Origin: Paragordius varius
Lineage: Eukaryota; Nematomorpha
Assembly: GCA_964247055.1 (NCBI GenBank)
Contig: OZ176053.1
Location: 1,984,001-2,048,000, forward strand
Direction: 5' to 3'
Length of the DNA: 64,000 bases
The translations under genes were made by a program, and so were the position numbers. The first letter of the stretch is position 1; every line of letters begins with the position of its first letter. Positions 46,570 through 58,700 of this stretch are shown one piece after another. Below the pieces are notes generated by a model. That model saw nothing but the letters and a program-made list of their open reading frames with translations, made no database searches and was not told the DNA's origin.

Positions 46570-46878
46570 ATAGATCATGGGTGACCAATATGCGGCCTTC
46601 CGAAATATTTCTGCAGTTCGCGAGAAATTTCATATGAAAAACTTTACCAAATTTATGTGCGATTTATTTTCTTAAACGTACGTTTTTTATGATTACATCT
46701 TTCCCAATTTATAGACTAGCAAAAAAATTTGTTAAAGTATATAGAAGTTTTACAGTCTTATGTTTAAAATCGGATAAAATAATTGTTTATGCCCATATAT
46801 TTTACAATTGTAGGATTAATTTATCCAAAATTGCGGCCAGTGAATACATTTGCATTAGACATCCCTGGTGGTCTGTAA
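46570..46878. mobile_element. hAT-like non-autonomous element (family F)
   Basis: ATGGGTGACCAATATGCGGCC at the left is degenerate; AATTGCGGCCAG...AGACATCCCTGG at the right is the hAT-type end. Confidence 0.6.
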
Positions 46879-47769
46879 AAAATAAAGCGTGTCTTAAACT
46901 GCAATAATGAAAGCATATTACGATAACAAATGCTTCTAACATAATTGCACTTTTAAAATATTCCACTAAACTGCTCCCCCAGCCGCTAATATGATATTTT
47001 TGCAAAAATAATCATAAATTAAATATTGGGTACCATTTTATTTCAATAATGTGTACGCTGAAATAATATTATAGTATTTAGAATTATTTAAATACATGAA
47101 TCGAATTTATACTATGAATCCAGTTCCAGTATTAATATAAAATTTTGGCCACGCACTGCCTTGAATTATCCGCTGATTAGGGTTTTAAAATAAAAACGAC
47201 ACATATTGGTAACATGAATACCATAAAAATTCAATAAAGAATGCTATCAGCGTTTTTTAAAATATAATTTCTTAACACAATTTTTCAGTTATACCCCGTA
47301 GTATTAAACATATTTTAGTTAAAAAATAGCCCCGTCATTTATTCACTAATTTTCTGTAAAATGCGCCGGAATTTATAAATAATATGACTTCGAGAAGCTA
47401 ATATCGATATCAATATGCTTTTTGATATTTACCAGATATAGGTAATTATGTTTGGACCCTTTATTTAAAATTAACCTCCGATCATTCCACCCTGTAAAAT
47501 GCGCCTTCCCATAAAAATAACATGGCTTTGATAGAAAACCAAGAAAATAACTAATTTAGCTTTCAGTACCAAAAGCAGATAAATGATCGCCATTTTATTA
47601 AGCCTCTGGGCAGTCTCTAAAGGTTTTTTTACAAGTTTAAATAGTTTGATAAATATCAGCAAACGTCAATTAAATGGCCATATATTTTTTGAATTTAGGA
47701 TTCATTACTTTAATATTTAGATTACAATTTTATAATTGTTTGGTGTAACAACCATACCAAAAGCTAATA

Positions 47770-48345
47770 TACAAATATAAGCCATTCACATTCATTTCAG
47801 TCTTCCGATCCAAATTGGGGTCTTTGGGGACCCCTGGCCTGTTTAATATAAAATATTTTTAAAAATATGAACAAATTGAAACCATTGCAAATGTGTACAC
47901 TTATACAACATTAATGCATCGAAATACAAAAAAATTCCTTTAAAAAAATTGATATTACTTATTTTATGGATAAACCCCAAGGTAAAAATTTAGCTAACAT
48001 GACATGAGTGCAATAGCTAATTATAAAAATAATGAATTACTCTTTAAATTTATGTTTATTGACGTAATTTAAATAAAAAATTAGCTCTGATTTTAGCATT
48101 AATCAAATAAACAGAAAATTTAGCAAACATGTTCGAAAATAATTATGGTGTCGAAGTAATTAGATTGAAATTTTTTTTCTAAAAGCTATTTTATTTAAAC
48201 TTTTTGGCGTATTTATATAATTTATTTTAGGAGAAACATACATTTATATTAGGACCATTTTATTTGATAACTTTTAAATAACACTTATTCAAAAAAATGG
48301 TCTGGGGTTTCTAGAAACCCCATTGTTAATCGATGTGTTATTATA
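47770..48345. mobile_element. Family D element, copy 3
   Basis: CTTCCGATCCAAATTGGGGT start, CCCCATTGTTAATCGATGTG end; shared interior (AAATTGAAACCATTGCAAAT). Confidence 0.75.
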
Positions 48346-48384
48346 TACTTCATAAGAGCATGTTACGTAATAATTAATTATGGT

Positions 48385-48650
48385 TCAAGGGTGCCCTGCA
48401 CAAATGACTTCGCGGGCCGCGGTGGAATATATTATAGATTTTAGAATAAAACTGTATAATAAATGCGAACACAATACTACTATTATTAAACATTTATTCT
48501 TATTTCATTCCTAAAATTTTTTTATGCAGCAAATTTCCTTGAATTTCGTTACCATGATTTTACTTGTAAATTTTAATTATTTGGTTTTAAATTTCTTGAG
48601 GGCTGCAGAATTATTTCAAAGGGCCGATTATTGGACACCCCCGGTAAAAA
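48385..48650. mobile_element. hAT-like non-autonomous element (family F)
   Basis: CAAGGGTGCCCTGCAC start with CGCGGGCCGCGG, and GGGCCGATTATTGGACACCC at the other end. Confidence 0.65.
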
Positions 48651-49424
48651 TTAATCCGACAGTCCTTAACTTTCCTTATCCCTCATCTCATCTAAATTTA
48701 CATTTGACTTTTAACGCATGCAAATCATCTATTGCACTTTCCGAAAAAAAATTTGTGAAGTTTTATAAATATATTATATAACCATTAAGAATGAAAATAT
48801 TTAATTATTATTTTAATAGCAGTCAATATTGTTGCGTATTATTATCAATTAAATGTTATTGGCTCAGTAGTTAAGAAATAAATGCATTTTAATTAGCAAT
48901 AGATGACACCATAAATTAAAAATAAATATCCACTCGCAGCAAAAAAGAAGACTTTTAAGTATTTAAGTTGGGCCCCAGGGATGGTTAAGTTTAAAAAATT
49001 ATGATAGTATTTATAATGGAATGAAAGCACATGTTTAAGGAAAGCCAAGGTTTAGCCCGTTGCAAAAAACTATCAAAAAAATTATATGTTTTTCTGGTCA
49101 GGAATAAATTTACCAAAATGAAATTGTCAAAAATAGTTTTTTAATTACTAATGGAAAAAAAGGTTTTATCTAAGGTATTATTTTGGAACTTTTCATAAAG
49201 CGTGTTCACCTATACGACTAAGCCCTACCTTTAGAATGGCTAAAAAAATGCAGTTAAGTCCTAAATCCTTCCAAATATATGTGAGAAAAATATATGATAG
49301 TTGTCAAGGATAACCAGCACAGTAGCCTTAGTGTATTATTTTTCCTTTGCAAAGAGGATTCGTTCACCAAAATAGGCCCCGATTGCCAAATCTGACTGAT
49401 CCAAATTATGTCATTAACACTTCG

Positions 49425-50002
49425 ATTCAAATTGGTGTATCAAATACCCCAGACTATATTAAAGTTGATATTTTCAAAAACTACTGAAGGAAACGGTCCC
49501 AATTTAAATTTATGCTTCTATCATAATCTAAAGTATATAAATAAGTTGAAATAATAGAATTTCGTTTTGGAAAAAATGTTCCATCTCAAACTACTTGGAC
49601 GCCATTTTTGTTTCACAATATTTTTGCAAAATAGCGTTTTTACATAAATTTAAAACTAGAAATTCAAACTAATTCTTTATTTAATATACATCTATCATTA
49701 ATATAAACAGAAAAAGTGGTTTATTTTGTATTATATTTCAATTTAGTTAACAGACACATGGAATAATGACTTTATTTTTTTACCTTAAGGTTTCACCTTA
49801 AAATAAGTAATAACAAGTATTTAAGAATGAATTTTTTTTATATATTTTGGATCATTAATAGTATATGAGTGCAAATTTTTGCCATGGTTTAGATTCATTC
49901 CATATTTTTTAAATTATTTAATTTTAATCAAGCCTGGGGTATCCAACTACCCCAATTTGAATCGAAGGACTGAAATGAATGTGTTGTATCCAAGTGTTAA
50001 AT
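49425..50002. mobile_element. Family D element, copy 4, inverted
   Basis: TTAACACTTCGATTCAAATT start; the end is ATCGAAGGACTGAAATGAAT followed by TGTTGTATCCAAGTGTTAA, the complement of copy 2's start. Ends ~400 bp before the TOP3A ATG. Confidence 0.8.
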
Positions 50003-50398
50003 ATTAAGTGATGTCCACCCTATTAAACCTGATATTATTGAATATAAACCATCTAAAAATAGATGAACATTATATTTATTATTATATAACTAGCTAGAAA
50101 CCCTTTTTTTCAATTATAATATATGATGGCTGACAAAATATCAAGTATAAAAATACATCTTTTACTGAAAAATATTTGGCGAAAAAACATTTATATGATT
50201 TTAAATATATTTGTACTAAGTAATTAAAAAAGGTCAAATATTTGTAACAAACAATTGCCTTTCTTATAAATTAATATGCTCCTGATAAATATTCGTGATT
50301 GATTTATTTACAATTCTCCATAAATTTATTAAATCATATCTTTTAAAACCAAATTGTCCACAAAAGATTTAATTAAATAAACCATATGCACCACATTT

Positions 50399-53300
50399 AT
50401 GACATGGATATTTAGCAGACGAATTTCAAAATTACCATCCCCAATGCTAATTTTGAATGTTGCAGAAAAGAACGATGCCGCCAAATCAATTGCTTTTTTC
50501 ATGTCCAAGGGAAAGTTGACTCTTATAATTTATTTTAGTTTTAAAAAGAGAGAAAGTCATTCCGTATACAATAAAATATTTGAATACGAATATAACATGT
50601 TTGGACAAAATTGTAAAATGATCATGACTTCTGTGTCGGGGCATCTTATGAATTATTCTTATTTTCGTAAAGATTTCGCTAATATATAGAGGATGTCAAA
50701 GCTTGGGGATCTTGCTCGCCATACCATTTGTTTGATGCACCAATTTACAAAAAAGTCATCGAAAACTGCGTAGGTATCGAAAAAACATTGAAGCAAGAAA
50801 TATTAAAATGCCAAGTTACCTTATTTCCTCATTGTCAGACTTTGATTATTTGGACAGATTGTGATAGAGAGGGTGAAAATATAGGCTGTGAAATAGTGGA
50901 AATTTGCAAAAAAGCCAAATCGAATTTTACGGTTTATCGGGCAAAATTTTCGGAAATAACTGCAAAATCCATCCACAGAGCTTGTCAAAATTTGGTGACA
51001 TTGGATGAAAAAATAAATGATGCCGTTAATGTTCGACAAGAGTTTGATTTGCGAATCGGTAATTTCCATAGTTTTTTGTCTTTATTATCATTACAATAAA
51101 AATGTACACAATTATTATTGTAGGTGCCGCTTTTACACGTTTTCAAACGCTTAGGTACCAAAAAATGTTTCCAAATCAATTAGCCGAGAATTTGATAAGT
51201 TATGGAAGTTGTCAATTTCCAACGCTTGGTTTAGTCGTTGAAAGGTATTCCGAGGTTCAAAATTTTGTTACAGAACCTTTTTGGAAAATTGCTATGACTT
51301 ACAAAGATAAAAATGAAATTCCACTCAAAAAGTCAACCAAAAATGATGGGCAAAATGGGAATGAAACCGAATTTTATTGGAAACGAAATCGTGTCTTCAA
51401 TCATTCCGTTTGTTTAGTAATAATTTTTTTATCGACAAAATTTTATATACTAGTAAAAGGAAATTATCTTTCAATAGATTGGATTATAGAATTTACATAT
51501 TACAATTCAGATCCTTAAACTTTCAATCCTCTCATTCGCAGAAATTTATTTTAATAAAAATTATATAATAGATTTTTAATTATTTCAATATTTTTAATAT
51601 TATCCACAAATATATAAACAATTAATTTATCCATATATGTATATATATAATTTAATTAATGATTAATAACTTGGTTTTGTTTTTAAGTTATTGTAAGACC
51701 TCCAAAAACACTCAAAGTAATAAACTTATGGCAAGATATATTCATTTTTATAAGAAATAATAGGACATTGTTCAGCTAATTATATATATGTTGGGTTTTT
51801 TTTAAAAAATCTTATTAGAAGGGATTTTATTGTTTTGTAAAATACTTTATCTATTGCATATACTTAGGCCTTATATTCAATATGTATGGAGAATCCGGTG
51901 GCTAGAGTTACATCACTAAATACTCGCCCAAAATCGAAATGGAGACCCCTGGCTATGGATACTATTACATTAGGTAGGCTTAAGTTTTTCAGAAAATTAT
52001 TTACAGGTAAATTTAAAATTAGGCTCAAACAACCAAGATCTTTTTTTGCAACCATAATTTTTGTATTCCAACCAAATTGGGTTGCAATATAAGAAATATA
52101 GATTGGTAACATATTAATTATGCATGTTACAATTGTAATCATTTAGCAATAAATTCAGAATAATTCACACTCTAAAAACAATTTATATGTTTTCGAACTA
52201 ATATATGAAATGTATCTTTATGGCTTAGTTTATTATTTTTTTTAGTATTATTTTAATTTTAAACAACATTTCATTAAAAATATAATAAAATATAGGTAAA
52301 TTTTAATCTTAAAAAACACAAAATTTTTTATAGGGTGAATTTGAATTGTTCAAGGGTGAAGTTGAATAAAAAGTATATAAAAATAATTTAAATTTGAAAA
52401 AGTATAAATATATAAATATATTTAAAATTTTACAATGTGTCTATATATTATAATTTTTTACCCTATTTCATATGCATAAAAATATTAATGTATTGTAAAA
52501 AAATGAAAAATTTTATAATTTTTTACAGTTTTTTCATTTATTTATCTATTAATAAAATATCATTATAGAAAAAATGGCATCTAAAAAATTACGAATAAGC
52601 CCAAAAGAAACCATGACAATTGCTGAAAAACTTTATCAAAAAGGTTTTATCAGTTACCCACGAACGGAAACAAATCAATTCCCCAAAGAATTACCGTTAC
52701 GACCATTGGTAAATTATAGAAACAATTATATTTAACTTCAATTTATATTAAATATTAATTGCTTTTTATAATATCATTTTATAGCGTTAAATTTATCGCT
52801 TCCACTTTTATATTGAGTCGTTTTATAATGTAATTATTTTTTTATCGCTTTAATAACCCTTAACAAGAGACTAATATTATATATATTTTTGTATGATTTA
52901 TTAAATACACTACTTTAGTTTAATGGTGGTAAATTTTAGTCAGTTTGTTTGAGCCATAATTATATTAATAACCGTTTGCCTGGCGCCATTTAATTTGATA
53001 GCAAACTCGCTTATATTATTAATACTAAATCGCAATTAATTTGTTTTTTGTAAGATATTTTTAAAATCACAAATATCTTTAAAATAGGCTTTTGACATTC
53101 AGAATATCAATATATTATTAAAGTCAAAATTGAATGATTTTAATTTATAAACGCGGTCATCGCATTAAAGTCTTTACAAAGAGAGAGATATTTTAGATAA
53201 ACTTTTTTTAATAAAAACCATTAGCCCAACAGGGCCAACAAAGTCTAATTGCCATCTCCCCGCGGTTAGTTTCTAATAATCTGTAAAATCATTAGTTCTA

Positions 53301-55754
53301 CACAAGGGCATGTGTCACATAAAAAATTGACTCAATAAACCATGAAGTAATAAAATTAATATGAAAGAATACTACCTTACCACTAGCTTAACGGCAATTT
53401 CTTTAATTTTATAACATAAATTTCGTATATTAGTAATTACATCGAAATTGGTTATTTTATAATATTTTTTAAAAAGTATTTTAAAAGAAAAAATATTTAT
53501 AAAATATTCTGTTGAAAGGTGGAAGCACAATTGAATGATTCACAATGGGGTGCATTTGCTTCGAGAATCTTGAATGAATGGAATGGACCTTACCCTAGAA
53601 ATGGAAATAAGAGTGATAAAGCCCATCCCCCTATACATCCAATTAAACATCATGCTGGTTCTTTACAAGGTTTTTATGCTTATAATCTATAAAAAAATAT
53701 ATTTTGCGACTTTCTTTAATCTATTTGAGTCTTGATAGTACGATTTGTTAAAATACAAGGAAAATGGCTAAATAACGAAATTTATTAGAAGTTCCATATA
53801 TTTTTAGTCTAATTTTTTTGGTTTGTGGATGCGAAATAAGGGGGAATATTGATTGGTTATACATTTAATTTAAATTTCACCAACGTAATTTGGTTATTTT
53901 GATCATGGTTTTTGATATGACAATACTTTTTTCTATTGTTTTGTCTCTATAAAATTTTGACTTTTACTGGAACTTTTTTCAAAAATAAATTATAAATGGA
54001 TATTATTATATTGGAATGAATTTTAGTCTTTAAAAACACCCCAAAAAAATAAATTTATTTTATTTAACTATTTCATTTACTTTTGCTTTTAAGGTAAAGA
54101 GTGGCAAATTTATGAATTGGTTACTCGTCATTTCTTAGCTTGCGTTAGTCAAGATGCCAAAGGGTCAGGGACGCATTTGGAATGCCTTGTGGCAGAAAGT
54201 GAACAATTCACGGCAAATGGACTTATGATTTATGAAAGAAATTACTTGGATGTTTACCCTTATGAAACATGGTCTGCTAAGGTATGTACTCATATATATA
54301 TATATATATATTTTGTAACTAATATGCAACTTTTTATTACATTCATTATCATACACATTCTTTTATCCATTCCAAATTGCGTTTATCTCTTGTTTGAATG
54401 TATACTAGTGTTTTATATGAGGCATTGGTCGCTCAGCTTTATAACAATTTGGTAAAGTTTTGCATATTCAAAGAAACACTTTTTTGAAGGTTTTATATAA
54501 AAAAATGGATTTTGCATTTATTTAATTTTATCAATGTCCAAATATCGTCATATACACTCTATCTCTCAATATGCAAAAAAGGCATACTATTATGGCGTTA
54601 TTTGAAAAATAGGGTGTAAATTGAAACTAATTAATATTATTACAAACCCAAATTACAGTGATAAAACTAACGAAAGAGTAATGTATTGCTCAACCCTTAA
54701 CTAAATTATATTTCCTATTGTTTAAAGACAAAAACATATTGATCTATAATGGTAAACTAAAACAAAAAAAATTATTAATAATCCGCTATCATAAAGACTC
54801 GAATTTAATACTAAATCAACATTTGTTTCCAAACACTGTCATGTTTTTTATACAATTAAAACATGTAAATGTTTTTACGGAACATTTTTAATTCCCTATA
54901 ATTTTATATACTAACTTGAGCAAAAAAGTAAATATATAAATAGCATTCATGGGGTTTAAACCGGTTATACCGTTATTGAATCTGTTTTTAGACTTTACCC
55001 ACACTCCAAGTTGGGTCAACATTCGTACCTCATAGATTAGAGATGCGAGAAAGTGCTACGAAACCACCACCCCTTTTAACAGAATCTGACCTGATAACAC
55101 TCATGGAAAAACATGGGATAGGGACGGATGCAACGCATGCTGAACATATCGAAACTATACAGGCACGCCAATATGTCGGTTTGGTTCCTTTATGTAAGTT
55201 TTTTATTATAGCACATTGATTATATAAAATGAGAGCATAGTTATTAATATTTTATACTCTTATATTCTAAAAATTTGATATGTAGAAAATCTAATGATCA
55301 CATTTATAATTATATGAGTTAATAAAGGAAAAAAAGGTAAAAATTAAAACTAATGAGACAAAAAATAAGTTAAAATACTAAAATTTTGAATAGGGTATGG
55401 AAATTATATATGTTGAACCGTATATTTTTATGTATGGCGTATCGTTTTAGATAATTGCGATATAAGATTAAAAAATGTAAATTGGCAGACTCAATTTTAT
55501 ATTTCATAAGTGAAATAAATCTAGGACCTATAAAAAATTCAGGATAAAAATAGGATTGTATTTTTAACTATTTTGGCTTTAAGATTTAAATTTATGGGTT
55601 TATCTTTTACCAGTAACGAAAGCTTTTTTGATGCAAAACATAGCGTCTAGCAAATATAGGCAACATTAAACACAAAAGTATGCTAAATAATGTTGTTAAT
55701 TAACGGATAATTTGCAATAAAGGTAGGAAAAAACGCAATTTATTGATTAGGTTT

Positions 55755-55794
<40 letters not shown>

Positions 55795-58700
55795 CAAACT
55801 ATTGACGGCTGTTTTTGTTTGACCAGGCATAAAATAGGAACAACTTTTACTTTCTAACTCTGTTCAAATCTTTCTGATCAAAATTAAGTGCTATTCATTA
55901 AACTTCCAATCAACTCGACTATTGGTTTAGCTGAACAATCAGTCAGGAAAACATGGTTAACATACATGGGTTTACTTGTCAAATTTGAGTTTAAAGAATG
56001 AACATTATTACATTGTGTGGTGGTGAGACTAACACACTTTTTGGGTGCGATTTGACATGATGATGTTGGTAAAACAACAGTAGTTATACAAAATATACGT
56101 GGGCACATTGGATGTACTCCACAAAATGTTACATTGGTAAATGGCGTCTCTGCTATTAAACACGATTGATTTTGCAGAAGTAGAATATTCAAATATTCAA
56201 CAAATGATTTCCCAGTCAGCTCTTGATATTTGGGTAATGGTTCTTTACAGCAATAAACTGTTAGTGTTTTTTTACCATACACATTACATGTTAAAAGAAC
56301 TAATCTATTTGGTTTTGCATTTATATCGACAGCAGGTCCAAACGATGATTTATTTGAGTTACTGTTTCTCCAGTTTTTACAGTCGTCGGCATTTAAAGCA
56401 AACCAACAAGCCGAATTCATATAACTTATGGCAAATTCAATACCAACTGCATTGTTAACCTTTTTAGATCTCAAGTGACGACATAAGAAGTGCACATCTT
56501 TGCTAACTTTAAGTTTTTCCTGGTATATTATACGTTCTGATTCAATCATATCGGCTCTGATAAAGTTTTTGGATGAAATTATATAATCTTTAAAGACACT
56601 ATTTTTTGGATTTTCTATCAGGACACCTTTAAATATTTGTGTGTAATTATTTGTTTCTGGTATGGTTGTGATTTTGCTCACACAAAAAATGTCTCCAATT
56701 TGTGGTTCAAGTCTTTTTGAAACCGATTCTGTTGGTATTTCCGTTTTCTCTCTAGTTCTTTGTATAGTTTTGTAAAGGGTGGGCTCATATTCGCTTTGAA
56801 GCGTTAGACATCGTATGACACTGTGTGATATTAATATGGGATCATGTACCATTACAATTATATTGAATAGATCATAGGGCAGATGCGTGACAGGATTTAG
56901 GATTCGTTTAATCTATTATTTTGGGGGTATAAAAATAGCATGTATGTGATTGCTATATATAAAGTATACCATTTACAATTCAATTTCACCCCTAAACAAT
57001 TTAAATTTACCCTCGAACAATTTAAATTAACCCTCGAACAATTCAAATTCACCCTCAAATAAAATGTATGTTTTTTAAGATCAAAAATTACCTATATTTT
57101 ATATATTTTCAAAAATAATAATTTTGTTTTAAATTAAAATAATCAAAAAAAATAATAAACTATACCATAACATATATTTCATATTAATAATGAGTTATAT
57201 TAGTTCGAAAACACATAATTTATTTTTAGGGTTAATTTGAATTGTTTAAGGGTGAATTTGAATTGTTCAAGGGTGAATTTGAACTGTAAATGGTATTTCA
57301 TAAACATCTTACCAGTTGTTTATCATTCCTAGTATTAATAACCACCTCCCAACTCGCCATTGGGTGTAGTACATTATCAGCGTATGGTATGTAATAAAAG
57401 ATTGGACTTCTGTCATACAAATCATTGCATGTCAACTCAGTCAAGACTTGGTAAATAAAGAGGTATTGTTCAAACGTTTGTACCATATCAACACGAAATA
57501 ATCGGAGTGTACTTACACATTTAAATACATTAATCGTCTTGCTTTGAGGCTTATGAGTTGGATGATCATTGCCCGACATGAGTGAATCTAGGGCTATAAA
57601 TGCCCCTGTTCTACCCACCCCTGCACTGCAATGTACAACAAGGGGAGTATGCGAAATCCTGGCTTCATAATTATTTCCCAGCTTAAAAGTCCGGTAAAAT
57701 GTTATGAAACTAATCATATCAGTCGGTATAGTATGATCAGGCCACATTTTGTAATAGTAATGTCGTACAATTCTACGATTCCACGCACATGTGAGAGATT
57801 GTACATTGCCGCGATCAATGTATTCCATTTCGATATCACTAATGGTATAATCATGTGTCACTTTTTGACCAATGAGCTATATGGGTTCGGATAATTAGAA
57901 ATTAAGGATAATTTTTAAGTTTGTTTTATCCTAATAAAAAACATTTATCTAAAAGTGTTTCATTATCATCATTTGTTTAAGCGTTTAAGCCAGGCGTGTT
58001 CGGCTTAAATTCGCGGACCGCATTTTTGACTCAATAAATCCGGCATGCCGCAATTGAATTATTAGATATGAAACATCAGGCTGTAAAATTTGGAATACAA
58101 TATAATTTTTACTAGTTAATAGCCTATTAGATACATATATTCAGATTTGTTCAGAAATTATCTGCTAAGATTTCACGATCATTCTTATTATAAACCGAAC
58201 GCTCGCGTGTTAAACACCCCTGGTTTAAACATTCTACTAAATCTAAATTCTCATATTTTCTATTGTAAATTTACGTCTTAAAATTAAATCACTTACGGTG
58301 AGTTTGAGGGTATTGTTGGCAACATACATAACATTGGATGCAATTTCATTAAGCGGACAAGGCCAATATTGGGTACACTTTGTTCCACCCTTATCCTCCA
58401 AATTGGTTAACATTACAATCTTGGCACAGTCATGATACCAAATCATGGACCAAAATTCATCAATCGTTTCTTTCTTTGGGGCTTGACATGCAATGTAAGC
58501 TCTAACTACTGATTGAGATTGAGACCTTGTAGTAATAAAATTGGCATTGATATAACCATTGCAGAGTAGTTTGATAGAATCTGCTTTAGTATAGGCATAG
58601 GGTGGAATAGGAACTATGGAATGATCATACGGAAGGATATTCAGGTATCTATTACATTGTTTTACACTGGGATCCGCTCCTAACATGTAAGTAAAGTTGA

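Larger units (their letters stand above)
44092..50398. other. Gene-poor spacer between the kinesin and TOP3A starts
   Basis: A 6.3 kb divergent intergenic region, both genes transcribed away from it. It holds three family D and two family F elements. Several 60-100 codon open frames (for example 45571-45876) are AT-driven and lack splice context or family similarity. No gene, tRNA or other RNA recognised. It must contain both promoters. Confidence 0.6.

Noticed and set aside
50399-50689. Reading TOP3A exons 1-2 as one continuous 96-codon exon
   Set aside because: The continuous frame adds LTLIIYFS where orthologues have no insertion and ends in a stop before the conserved KAWGSC region; removing two micro-introns fixes both.
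56912-57312. PTP exon 3 as a separate gene starting at the ATG at 56852
   Set aside because: The open frame extends upstream to an AG acceptor at 56913 and joins exon 2 in phase 0.
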